This document shows positions 43,911-52,572 of a stretch of 64,000 bases of DNA, piece by piece. The DNA is from Kribbella sp. VKM Ac-2568 (GTDB lineage Bacteria; Actinomycetota; Actinomycetes; Propionibacteriales; Kribbellaceae). Location: positions 265,346 through 329,345 of the forward strand of contig NZ_SLVF01000012.1 of the NCBI RefSeq assembly GCF_004345365.1. The letters run 5' to 3'. Position numbers and translations under genes: made by a program. The notes beneath the pieces are model-generated. The model was not told where the DNA came from and made no database searches. It saw only the letters and a list, made by a program, of their open reading frames with translations. How positions within the stretch are numbered: position 1 is the stretch's first letter; each line of letters begins with the position of its first letter.

Positions 43911-44004
43911 AGTTACTCACAGGTCATGCACAGGTTGTCCCCAGCTGATCCACAGATTCGTCCCCAGGCAGGGGCCGGGTCGCTCACGGGAGGAGTGGTT
44001 TGCC

Positions 44005-44502
44005 ATGCACTGTCCTTACTGCAGGCACGTGGACTCCCGGGTCGTCGACAGCCGGGTCGCCGAGGACGGCGGAGCGATCCGCCGCCGGCGGCAGTGCCCG
44101 GTCTGCGAGAAGCGGTTCACCACCGTCGAGCAGATGCAGCTCACGGTCGTGAAGCGCTCCGGCGCCACCGAGCCGTTCAGCCGGGAGAAGGTCATCAGCG
44201 GAGTCGGCAAGGCCTGCAAGGGCCGGCCCGTCGACGTGGACGCCCTGGCCCGGCTGGGCCAGCAGGTCGAGGACGCGCTGAAGGGTGGCGGCTCGCCGGA
44301 GGTGCCCGCGCACGAGGTGGGCCTGGCGATCCTCGGACCGCTGCGCGAGCTCGACGAGGTCGCGTACCTGCGGTTCGCCAGCGTCTACCGGCAGTTCGAG
44401 TCGGCCGACGACTTCGAGACCGAGATCGCGCTGCTGCGGGCCGAGAAGGAGCCGGTCGGCACCGAGCCCGCAGTACCGACACAGACATCAACGGGGAAAT
44501 AG
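44005..44502 (+). CDS. nrdR: Transcriptional repressor NrdR
   Basis: 165-aa nucleotide-sensing repressor of ribonucleotide reductase genes. Zinc ribbon C3-x2-C6 and C31-x2-C34 with VVDSRVAEDGGAIRRRRQC between, then the ATP-cone domain (VVKRSGATEPFSREKV). ATG 44005 has GGAGTGG 6-12 nt upstream. The first gene of a two-gene unit with nrdJ, and probably autoregulated. A non-conserved Pro/Thr tail follows residue 150. Confidence 0.95.
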   Translation: MHCPYCRHVDSRVVDSRVAEDGGAIRRRRQCPVCEKRFTTVEQMQLTVVKRSGATEPFSREKVISGVGKACKGRPVDVDALARLGQQVEDALKGGGSPEVPAHEVGLAILGPLRELDEVAYLRFASVYRQFESADDFETEIALLRAEKEPVGTEPAVPTQTSTGK

Positions 44503-44577
44503 CAGTACCGGCGTTACCCAGCAGCAACTCAACGGGGCGGTCCCGACAGACCGCAGACATCAGGGCGAGGAGCAACC

Positions 44578-47469
44578 ATGACAGAGACGGTGACCGGCCA
44601 CTCGGGGTCGACCAAGAGGTCGGCGGCCGGGTTCCGTGGGCGGAAGAACGCCCCCGCGGGACTCACCATCGAGCGCATCTTCACCACCGAGCGTGTTCAC
44701 CCGTACGACGAGGTGACGTGGGAGCGTCGCGACGTCGTACAGCAGAACTGGAAGACGGGTGAGACCGTCTTCGAGCAGCGCGGGGTCGAGTTCCCCGACT
44801 ACTGGAGCGTGAACGCCTCCACCATCGTCACCACCAAGTACTTCCGCGGCGCGGTCGGACACGACAACCGCGAGTGGAGCCTCAAGCAGTTGCTGGACCG
44901 GGTCGTGAAGACCTACCGCAAGGCCGGTGAGGACTACGGCTACTTCGCCACCCCGGCCGACGCCGAGGTGTTCGAGCACGAGCTCACCTGGATGCTGCTG
45001 CACCAGTACTTCAGCTTCAACTCGCCGGTCTGGTTCAACGTCGGGACCTCGTCCCCGCAGCAGGTGTCGGCCTGCTTCATCCTCGCCGTCGACGACTCGA
45101 TGGACTCGATCCTGAACTGGTACAAGGAGGAGGGCCTGATCTTCAAGGGCGGCTCCGGCGCCGGTCTGAACCTGTCCCGGATCCGTTCCTCCAAGGAGCT
45201 GCTGCAGTCCTCCGGCGGTACCGCGTCCGGCCCGGTCAGCTTCATGCGCGGTGCCGACGCCTCCGCCGGCACGATCAAGTCCGGTGGCGCCACCCGCCGC
45301 GCGGCCAAGATGGTCGTGCTGGACGTCGACCACCCGGACATCGAGGAGTTCGTCGAGACCAAGATGCGCGAGGAGGACAAGATCCGTGTCCTGCGCGACG
45401 CCGGGTACGACATGGACCTCGGCGGCCGCGACATCACCTCGGTGCAGTACCAGAACGCGAACAACTCGGTGCGCGTCACCGACGAGTTCATGCGCGCGGT
45501 CGAGGAGAAGGGCGAGTTCGGCCTGCGGGCGCGGATCGACAACTCGATCATCGAGACCGTCGACGCCCGTGAGCTGTTCGACAAGATCAGCCACGCCGCG
45601 TGGGCGTGCGCCGACCCGGGCATCCAGTACGACGACACCATCAACGACTGGCACACCACCCCGGAGACGGGCCGGATCACCGCGTCCAACCCGTGCTCGG
45701 AGTACATGCACCTGGACAACTCGTCCTGCAACCTGGCCTCGCTGAACCTGATGAAGTTCCTCACCGACGACGACTCGTTCGACTCGGAGAACTTCGTCAA
45801 GGCCGTCGAGCTGATCATCACCGCGATGGACATCTCGATCTGCTTCGCCGACTTCCCGACCGAGGCGATCGGCGACACCACCCGGGCCTACCGGCAGCTG
45901 GGGATCGGCTACGCCAACCTCGGCGCGCTGCTGATGGCGACCGGCCACGCGTACGACTCGGACGGTGGTCGCGCACTGGCGGGCGCTATCACCTCCCTGA
46001 TGACCGGTACGTCGTACAAGCGGTCCGCGGAGCTGGCCGGCATCGTCGGCCCGTACGACGGCTTCGAGCGGAACAAGGACGCGCACACCCGGGTGATGCG
46101 CAAGCACGCCGCGGCCAACGACGCGATCCGCACCGTGCACGCGATCGACAAGGACGTGCAGAAGCACGCCACGGCCGCCTGGGAGGGCGTGCTGAAGATC
46201 GGCACCAAGAACGGCTGGCGCAACGCGCAGGCCTCGGTGCTCGCGCCGACCGGCACCATCGGCTTCATGATGGACTGCGACACGACCGGCATCGAGCCGG
46301 ACTTCTCGCTGGTCAAGTTCAAGAAGCTGGTCGGCGGCGGCTCGATGCAGATCGTCAACCAGACGGTGCCGCGGGCGCTGCGGCAGTACGGCTACACCGA
46401 GGAGACGATCGAGGCGGTCGTCGAGTACATCGCGGAGCACGGCCACGTGGTCGACGCCCCGGGCCTGAAGACCGAGCACTACGAGATCTTCGACACCGCG
46501 ATGGGCGAGCGGGCCATCAAGCCGATGGGCCACGTCCGGATGATGGCAGCGGCCCAGCCGTTCCTGTCCGGCGCCATCTCGAAGACGGTCAACCTGCCGG
46601 AGACCGCGACGGTCGAGGAGATCGCCGACGTCTACTTCCAAGGCTGGAAGCTCGGTCTGAAGGCGCTCGCCGTCTACCGCGACAACTGCAAGGTCGGCCA
46701 GCCGCTGTCGGACTCCAAGTCCGCCAAGGCCAGCGCGGCCGCGACGGAGGCCGAGCCGGTCGTCGAGAAGATCATCGAGTACCGGCCGACCCGCAAGCGT
46801 CTGCCGAAGTCGCGTCCGTCGCGCACCACCTCGTTCAGCGTCGGTGGCGCCGAGGGCTACATGACGGCCGGCTCCTACCCGGACGACGGGCTGGGCGAGG
46901 TCTTCCTGAAGATGGGCAAGCAGGGTTCGACCCTGGCCGGCGTGATGGACGCCTTCTCGATCGCGATCTCGATCGCTTTGCAGCACGGTGTACCGCTGGA
47001 GACCTATGTCCAGAAATTCACCAACCTGAAGTTCGAGCCGGCCGGTCTGACCGACGACCCGGACGTCCGGATGGCGCAGTCGATCATGGACTACATCTTC
47101 CGCCGCCTGGCACTGGACTACCTGCCGTTCGACGACCGCGCCGCCCTGGGCATCTACTCGGCGGACGAGCGTTCCCGGCAGCTCGACACCGGCTCCTACG
47201 AGCCGGCCCCGGTCGAGGTGTCCGAGGCCGAGTCGCTGAAGTCGATCGAGCCGGTCGCGGAGAAGGTCGAGATCGAGGACGCCTCGGTCGACGCCGCGGC
47301 AGCCAAGCCGATCACCTCCGCCGACGTCCGCACCACCGCCGAGATGTTCGAACTCATCACCGGCACCTCGGTGGACGCACCCCTCTGCTTCACCTGCGGC
47401 ACCAAGATGCGCCCCTCGGGTTCCTGCTACGTCTGCGAAGGCTGCGGCAGCACCTCAGGCTGCAGCTGA
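44578..47469 (+). CDS. nrdJ: Vitamin B12-dependent (class II) ribonucleoside-diphosphate reductase
   Basis: 963-aa adenosylcobalamin-dependent reductase making deoxynucleotides with or without oxygen. The active-site region includes NSPVWFNVG, QVSACFIL (redox Cys), NPCSEYMHLDNSSCNLASLNL (Asn/Cys/Glu loop) and APTGTIGFMMDCDTTGIEPD. The extreme C-terminus is a zinc-ribbon-like CFTCGTKM...CYVCEGCGSTSGCS that holds the regenerating cysteines. The gene starts 75 nt after nrdR. No B12 riboswitch is evident in that gap. A terminator follows 19 nt after the stop. Confidence 0.96.
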   Translation: MTETVTGHSGSTKRSAAGFRGRKNAPAGLTIERIFTTERVHPYDEVTWERRDVVQQNWKTGETVFEQRGVEFPDYWSVNASTIVTTKYFRGAVGHDNREWSLKQLLDRVVKTYRKAGEDYGYFATPADAEVFEHELTWMLLHQYFSFNSPVWFNVGTSSPQQVSACFILAVDDSMDSILNWYKEEGLIFKGGSGAGLNLSRIRSSKELLQSSGGTASGPVSFMRGADASAGTIKSGGATRRAAKMVVLDVDHPDIEEFVETKMREEDKIRVLRDAGYDMDLGGRDITSVQYQNANNSVRVTDEFMRAVEEKGEFGLRARIDNSIIETVDARELFDKISHAAWACADPGIQYDDTINDWHTTPETGRITASNPCSEYMHLDNSSCNLASLNLMKFLTDDDSFDSENFVKAVELIITAMDISICFADFPTEAIGDTTRAYRQLGIGYANLGALLMATGHAYDSDGGRALAGAITSLMTGTSYKRSAELAGIVGPYDGFERNKDAHTRVMRKHAAANDAIRTVHAIDKDVQKHATAAWEGVLKIGTKNGWRNAQASVLAPTGTIGFMMDCDTTGIEPDFSLVKFKKLVGGGSMQIVNQTVPRALRQYGYTEETIEAVVEYIAEHGHVVDAPGLKTEHYEIFDTAMGERAIKPMGHVRMMAAAQPFLSGAISKTVNLPETATVEEIADVYFQGWKLGLKALAVYRDNCKVGQPLSDSKSAKASAAATEAEPVVEKIIEYRPTRKRLPKSRPSRTTSFSVGGAEGYMTAGSYPDDGLGEVFLKMGKQGSTLAGVMDAFSIAISIALQHGVPLETYVQKFTNLKFEPAGLTDDPDVRMAQSIMDYIFRRLALDYLPFDDRAALGIYSADERSRQLDTGSYEPAPVEVSEAESLKSIEPVAEKVEIEDASVDAAAAKPITSADVRTTAEMFELITGTSVDAPLCFTCGTKMRPSGSCYVCEGCGSTSGCS

Positions 47470-47488
47470 CCCCTGGTTGAAAGCGCCA

Positions 47489-47524
47489 CGGCCCCCGGGA
47501 ACTTCCCACATTCCCCGGGGGCCG
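47489..47524 (+). terminator. Terminator after nrdJ
   Basis: CGGCCCCCGGGAA pairs with TTCCCCGGGGGCCG (13 bp plus one bulged base) around a 9-nt loop. Confidence 0.85.
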
Positions 47525-47585
47525 CAGCGCGTCCACCCTCCTGCCGTGAAGCTGAGTCGGCGCTCATTCGTGGATTTCCGTTGTC

Positions 47586-47599
47586 GGTAATCGTTTGCA
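47586..47599. promoter_or_regulatory. Possible LacI-type operator before the glycosidase gene
   Basis: GGTAATCGTTTGCA: the right half CGTTTGCA is identical to that of the palindrome at 41889-41902, the left half is degenerate (3 of 6). It lies about 140 bp upstream of the family 3 glycosidase start. Confidence 0.3.
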
Positions 47600-47737
47600 C
47601 GCCACCGCGATCCACGACTCGACGGCAGTCGCTGTGCCGTTGGGCGCATGAGGGGGTGCGAGAGGTTGACCCGGGCGAGGGATCGCCAGAGTGTGGCGAG
47701 GAGAGCGCTCTATCTCCTACCCGCCGAGGAGCAAGTC

Positions 47738-49762
47738 ATGCGTTTGAACGAATCACCTCGTCGCAGCTGGGCACGCCGTACGACCTTCGCCGTCGTGCCG
47801 ATCGCCCTTGTTCTGGCGCTCGCGCCGACCTCGTCCGTCGGCGTCGCGCCCACGACCACGTCGTACGCGGCTGATCAGTCAGCCCGGCCGCAGATCCGCA
47901 ACAGCGGTCAGGCCTACCTCGATACGAAGCTGCCGGTCTGGAAGCGGGTGAAAGACCTGCTCGGCCGGATGACGCTCGAGGAGAAGGTCGGCCAGATGAC
48001 GCAGGCCGAACGTGGCGCTGCGGCCAACGACCCGTTGCTCGTCACGACCTCGAAACTGGGGTCCGTGCTGTCGGGAGGTGGTTCGGTCCCGACGCCCAAC
48101 ACGCCGCAGGCCTGGGCGGACATGGTCGACGCCTTCCAAGCACAGGCACTCCAGACCCGGCTGCAGATCCCGATCGTGTACGGCGTCGACTCGGTGCACG
48201 GCCACGGAAACTTGCTAGGGGCAACGGTCTTCCCGCACAACATCGGGCTCGGTTCGACCTGGGATCCCAAGCTGGTCGAGCGAATCGAGCACGTTGTCGC
48301 CGAGGAGACTCGTGCGACCGGACCGCAGTGGGCCTTCGCGCCATGTGTCTGCGTGGCCCGCGACACCAGATGGGGGCGGACCTACGAGAGCTTCTCCGAA
48401 AGCCCCGAGCTGGTCACTCGGTTCGCGTCTGCCATCGAGGGGTTCCAGGGCAAGCACACCAAGGACCTGAAGGCCGCCGACCGGGTGCTGGCAAGCGCCA
48501 AGCACTACGCGGGCGACGGTGACACCGAGTTCGGTTCCGCCGCCGGTGACTACACGATCGACCAGGGCGTCACCGTCACGAACCGGCGCGACTTCGCGCG
48601 GTTCGACCTCGCGCCGTACGTCGACGCGGTACGGCGGTATGACACCGGCACCGTGATGCCGTCCTTCTCCAGCATCGACTGGACCGAGGACGGGATCGGC
48701 AATCCGATCAAGATGCACGCGAACCGTGAGCTGATCACGGACGTGCTGAAGGGCAAGCTCGGCTTCGACGGTTTCGTGATCTCCGACTGGGAAGGCATCC
48801 ACCAGCTCCCCGGAGACTACGCGAATCAGGTCCGGACCGGTGTCAACGCGGGCACCGACATGTTCATGGAGCCGTTCTCCTACCAGGCTTTCGAGACCAC
48901 GTTGCTCGCCGAGGTGCGGGCCGGCCGAGTCTCGCAGGCACGGATCGACGACGCCGTCCGGCGGATCCTGACCAAGAAGTTCGAGCTCGGGCTGTTCGAG
49001 AAGCCCTACACCGACCGCACGCACCTTGCTCAGGTCGGATCACCGCAGCACCGGGCGCTGGCTCGCGAGGCAGTCGCCAAGTCGCAGGTGCTGTTGAAGA
49101 ACTCGGGCGGTCTCCTGCCACTGAAGAAGAACGCGAAGGTGTACGTCGCCGGCCGTAACGCGGATGACATGGGTAACCAGGCCGGTGGCTGGACCCTCAG
49201 CTGGCAGGGCGCGTCCGGTCAGCACCGGATCCCCGGCAACACGATCCTCGATGGCATCCGGCAGGTCGCACCGGGCGCCCAGGTCACCTACAGCAAGGAC
49301 GGCTCGGCACCGACGACAGGCAGCGACGTCGCCGTGGTCGTGGTCGGCGAGACCCCGTACTCCGAGGGCTTCGGCGACGTCGGCGGTCCCAGGTGGGGCT
49401 TCGACCCGGAGGACGGCGGAGTACTGCGCGAACCGAAGAGCCTCGACTTGCAGCCGGGGGACAAGGCCGTTGTGGACAAGGTGTGCGGCGCGATCGCGAA
49501 GTGCGCGGTACTGGTCGTGTCCGGACGCCCACAGGTGATTCCGGCCGAGCAGTTGGGCAAGATCGATGCCTTGGTGGCGTCGTGGCTTCCTGGCTCGCAG
49601 GGCGAAGGTGTGGCGGACGTGCTGTTCGGCAAGAGGCCTTTCACCGGCAAGCTGTCCCACACCTGGCCGCGGAGCGCCGACCAGGAGCCGATCAACATCG
49701 GTGACCGCAACTACCACCCGCTCTACCCCTTCGGCTGGGGACTCCGAACGCGCACACACTGA
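47738..49762 (+). CDS. Secreted glycoside hydrolase family 3 (beta-glucosidase-like)
   Basis: 674-aa exported exo-acting glycosidase. Signal peptide at residues 1-45 (twin Arg RRSWARRTTF, then a hydrophobic stretch, possible Tat). The catalytic (alpha/beta)8 domain contains VYGVDSVHGHGNLLGATVFP, SAKHYAGDGDTEFGS and the nucleophile D350 in GFVISDWEGIHQL. The second alpha/beta domain with KNSGGLLPLKKNAKVYVAG and LPGSQGEGVADVLFG follows. No C-terminal FnIII domain, so it is a short form. ATG 47738 has GAGGAG 6 nt upstream. Likely attacks beta-glucosides such as cello-oligosaccharides. Confidence 0.92.
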   Translation: MRLNESPRRSWARRTTFAVVPIALVLALAPTSSVGVAPTTTSYAADQSARPQIRNSGQAYLDTKLPVWKRVKDLLGRMTLEEKVGQMTQAERGAAANDPLLVTTSKLGSVLSGGGSVPTPNTPQAWADMVDAFQAQALQTRLQIPIVYGVDSVHGHGNLLGATVFPHNIGLGSTWDPKLVERIEHVVAEETRATGPQWAFAPCVCVARDTRWGRTYESFSESPELVTRFASAIEGFQGKHTKDLKAADRVLASAKHYAGDGDTEFGSAAGDYTIDQGVTVTNRRDFARFDLAPYVDAVRRYDTGTVMPSFSSIDWTEDGIGNPIKMHANRELITDVLKGKLGFDGFVISDWEGIHQLPGDYANQVRTGVNAGTDMFMEPFSYQAFETTLLAEVRAGRVSQARIDDAVRRILTKKFELGLFEKPYTDRTHLAQVGSPQHRALAREAVAKSQVLLKNSGGLLPLKKNAKVYVAGRNADDMGNQAGGWTLSWQGASGQHRIPGNTILDGIRQVAPGAQVTYSKDGSAPTTGSDVAVVVVGETPYSEGFGDVGGPRWGFDPEDGGVLREPKSLDLQPGDKAVVDKVCGAIAKCAVLVVSGRPQVIPAEQLGKIDALVASWLPGSQGEGVADVLFGKRPFTGKLSHTWPRSADQEPINIGDRNYHPLYPFGWGLRTRTH

Positions 49763-49775
49763 CAGGGTGAGGCGG

Positions 49776-49800
49776 AACTGTCTGCGGTTGCCGTTACGCT
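49776..49800 (+). promoter_or_regulatory. DNA-damage-type promoter candidate of the Wadjet operon
   Basis: AACTGTC (49776-49782) and, 12 nt later, TACGCT (49795-49800), 7 nt before the GTG of jetA. The base at the R position and the following ones (TGCG) fit the mycobacterial consensus poorly; the shared part is AACTGTC plus TAnnnT. The jetA mRNA would be leaderless. Confidence 0.45.
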
Positions 49801-49807
49801 CTGGGGC

Positions 49808-51358
49808 GTGTCTGGCGAACCGACTTTCAGTTCCGCCGAGCGGCAGACGCTCGGTGCACTTCGGTACGCCGTCAACGATGAAGCGGCGGGCTACGTCGCC
49901 ATCATGCGGCTGTTCACCGGCGGGATCAGCGGGTTCCTCTCCGACCAATCCGCCGCCGAGGTCGCCGCGCGTCTGGCAGAGGATGGTCTCGACCTGGATC
50001 CTGACACCGTTGACGCGCGCCTGTCCTATCTGGTCGAGCATGGCAACCTTGCCCGCAGTCCGCGAGAGACCGAGGCGCGAAGCGTCAGGGAGTACCTCAC
50101 CAACCGTGCCCGCTATCAGCTCACCCAGCGCGGCGAGCTCGTTCATCGCCAGGTCGAGGAACTGCTGGGTCACACCGACTCAGCCCGCGAGGTCTCCAGC
50201 GAGATGCTCGGTGGCGTGCTGGCCGGTCTCAACAACCTGGACGGCTTGACCGGCGCCGCTCTCAGCGAGGTCGAAAGTGATGACCTGGCCCGCCAGATTG
50301 TCACGCTCTTCGCCCAGTTCGAGACGCTGGTGGCATCCACGCGGCAGTTCTACACCTATCTGTCCCAGGTCCTCAGCCGGTACGACCTCGGGCGAGACGA
50401 GTTCCAGGCCTTCAAGGGAGCGCTGCTCGACTACCTGCAGCGCTTCGTGGACGAAATCTCCCGCCACATGCCGCAGATCGCCGATCGCCTCAAGGCGGTC
50501 GAGAGCCACGTGCCCGAGTTGTGCGCCCGAGCCAACGCGGGCCAGCGCCTGATCGGCGTCGACGGGACGCAGGCGAAGCGAGCCATGGGCCTGGATCCCG
50601 AGGACTGGGTCAGCCTGCACGCATGGTTCGTGGGGTCGGCCGGCCGCGGTTCGGACGCTGACCACGTGCGGACCCTGGCCACCGAAGCGATGCGGTCACT
50701 GCTCGTGAACCTTCGCCGGCTGGCCGGCCGAGCCGATCGGGAGCAGAGCCGGTACGGCGACCTGCTGAACCTGTCCCGATGGTTCGACGACTCCGACGAT
50801 CGCGGGGCTCACGAACTCTGGGCGGCAGCGTACGGGCTCTATTCAACGCGGCACCTCTCGTTCGCTGCCGACGACGATTCCGACCCGGTACCGGCCACAG
50901 CGAGCTGGTGGCAGACCCCGGTGGCGCAAGTTCCGATCTCGCTGCGGAAGACAGGCGAGCGTAGATCGGGCGGCCGATCGGGCGCGAAGGAGGATTTCGC
51001 CGCGGTCAAGCAGGCACGTCTTGCCGAGCGTCATCGCGCCCAGGACGAGCAGGCCGCCGCGCTGCGAGAAATCGCCGGACATCAGGGCGAATTTGCCCGC
51101 GCCCACCTGTCGGATCGAGCCAGGACAGTGCTGCTCGACCTCTACGCCCGTGCCCTGTCCACGCATGGACGGGAGCTCGGCGACAACCCCGCAGTCATCG
51201 AGACGCCTGTTCACACGGAGACGCTGCGGCTCAGCGTTCGCCGTACCCTGGGCAGCTCCACCACGGTGATCAGCCCGAGCGGCCGCCTCACGCTGACCGA
51301 TCTGACGCTGGAGGTCGAACTGACCGGTGTCCAGGAGCGACGGGAGGCCGGCGCGTGA
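49808..51358 (+). CDS. jetA: Wadjet type II JetA (TIGR02677/DUF2397, kleisin-like)
   Basis: 516-aa MukF-like kleisin subunit of a type II Wadjet condensin-like complex that senses and removes plasmids. The N-terminal ~100 residues form a winged-helix-like region (LRYAVNDEAAGYVAIMRLF to YQLTQRGELVHRQVEEL). The middle is helical, including RQFYTYLSQVLSRYDLGRDEFQAFKGALLDYLQRF. Family identity comes from overall pattern and the strict gene order with JetB, JetC and JetD. GTG 49808 lacks a ribosome binding site, fitting a leaderless transcript. The stop overlaps jetB (GTGA). Confidence 0.88.
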   Translation: MSGEPTFSSAERQTLGALRYAVNDEAAGYVAIMRLFTGGISGFLSDQSAAEVAARLAEDGLDLDPDTVDARLSYLVEHGNLARSPRETEARSVREYLTNRARYQLTQRGELVHRQVEELLGHTDSAREVSSEMLGGVLAGLNNLDGLTGAALSEVESDDLARQIVTLFAQFETLVASTRQFYTYLSQVLSRYDLGRDEFQAFKGALLDYLQRFVDEISRHMPQIADRLKAVESHVPELCARANAGQRLIGVDGTQAKRAMGLDPEDWVSLHAWFVGSAGRGSDADHVRTLATEAMRSLLVNLRRLAGRADREQSRYGDLLNLSRWFDDSDDRGAHELWAAAYGLYSTRHLSFAADDDSDPVPATASWWQTPVAQVPISLRKTGERRSGGRSGAKEDFAAVKQARLAERHRAQDEQAAALREIAGHQGEFARAHLSDRARTVLLDLYARALSTHGRELGDNPAVIETPVHTETLRLSVRRTLGSSTTVISPSGRLTLTDLTLEVELTGVQERREAGA

Positions 51359-52572
51359 CTGTGATGCCTGAGCGACCCGCGCCGGCGACGGACTTCACTG
51401 CCGAGAACGAGATACGCACCGCGGCTCGGACGTTGCTCCGTAGACCGCTGCTTTACGACGGCGGCGGCCACGACGACGAGCTCCGGCTGGTACGACGGCA
51501 TCGGGTCGAGCTGGCGAGGTTGTTCGCCGACGGACTCAGATATCGCCTGGTGGTTGAGCCCGGAGTGGTTCGGCTCTACAAGGTCGGCCTTGGCCGGGAC
51601 CACAGCCGCGGGCTGCACCGCCGCTCGGGAACACCGTTCTCGCCCCGCGGCTACGCGTTGCTCACCCTCACCCTGGCCGCTCTGACCCGGTGCCGGTCCC
51701 AGCTGATGGTTGACGAACTGGTGGCCCAAATCCGTTCCGCCGCGGCGGATGCGGGCATCGACCTCGACCTGGATGCCATCGCCGACCGGCGGGCGATGCA
51801 TGGCGCTCTGCTGGCTCTCTGCGACCTCGGCGTCCTCAGCGAACGCGATGGCGACCTCGAGCACTGGGCGGATCAACGCACGCTGTCTCTGCTCGACGTA
51901 CGGCGCGATCGGCTGGCGTTGATGGTCGCGGCGCCGCTCGGCAACTGTCAGCGCGCAGACGACGTGATCCGTCAGATGTCGGTGCCGTCCGCGGCTGGTG
52001 GCGCGCGGGTCGCGGTGCGACGCCACCTGGCCGAGAAGCCGGTGCTCTCCCTGTCGGATCTCACCGATGAGCAGCGCGAGTGGTGGCGGCGCAACCGGAA
52101 CCGGGAGCGAGAGTGGTTCCGGCAGCGGTTCGGGTTGGAGCTGGAGCTGAGGGCGGAGGGCGCGGTGGCCATTGATCCGCTCGGTGAGTTGACCGATCGC
52201 GAGTTTCCCGGTGGCGGGTCGGCCAGACACTTCGCCCTGTTGCTGCTGGATGCCGTCATCAACGAATTGCGTGGGATCCATGGCTCCACCCTGCACGGGA
52301 CCGAGTGGATGACCGTTCCCTCCGCAGCGGTTCGCCGGCTCGCCGGGGACGTCTTCACGACCTGGCGGGAAGGCTTGAAGAAATCACACAAGGCTGATCC
52401 GGAGGCGCTCTTGTTCGAAGCACTCGAGGTGCTCGAGGCAGCCGGGCTGGTCCGTCAGACCGACGACGCGGTTCTCGTGCATGCGGCCGGATCCAGGTAT
52501 GCCCCGCGCCCGGCGTTGGTCGAGGCCGGCGCGGCTGGGGAGCGCTCACTCTTCGACGAGGACACGAGATGA
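51355..52572 (+). CDS. jetB: Wadjet type II JetB (TIGR02678/DUF2398, MukE-like)
   Basis: 405-aa winged-helix subunit. It begins with an AARTLLRRPLLYDGGGHDDE segment, has LLALCDLGVLSERDGDLEHW in the middle and ends with an LFEALEVLEAAGLVRQTDD winged helix, as in other DUF2398 proteins. Together with JetA it should clamp the JetC ATPase heads and guide DNA. GTG 51355 overlaps the jetA stop and the jetB stop overlaps the jetC start (ATGA), so translation is coupled. Confidence 0.87.
   Translation: MTVMPERPAPATDFTAENEIRTAARTLLRRPLLYDGGGHDDELRLVRRHRVELARLFADGLRYRLVVEPGVVRLYKVGLGRDHSRGLHRRSGTPFSPRGYALLTLTLAALTRCRSQLMVDELVAQIRSAAADAGIDLDLDAIADRRAMHGALLALCDLGVLSERDGDLEHWADQRTLSLLDVRRDRLALMVAAPLGNCQRADDVIRQMSVPSAAGGARVAVRRHLAEKPVLSLSDLTDEQREWWRRNRNREREWFRQRFGLELELRAEGAVAIDPLGELTDREFPGGGSARHFALLLLDAVINELRGIHGSTLHGTEWMTVPSAAVRRLAGDVFTTWREGLKKSHKADPEALLFEALEVLEAAGLVRQTDDAVLVHAAGSRYAPRPALVEAGAAGERSLFDEDTR

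Noticed and set aside
43890..43975. DnaA boxes or an origin before nrdR
   Set aside because: TCATCCACA and TGATCCACA resemble TTGTCCACA only loosely, and no dnaA, dnaN or AT-rich unwinding region is nearby.
44503..44577. B12 riboswitch before nrdJ
   Set aside because: The gap is only 75 nt and lacks the conserved B12-box; too short for a cobalamin riboswitch.
44560..46986. 808-aa open frame antisense to nrdJ
   Set aside because: It mirrors the third-position GC bias of nrdJ, is Arg/Leu/Val/Asp-rich without domains, and nrdJ is certain.
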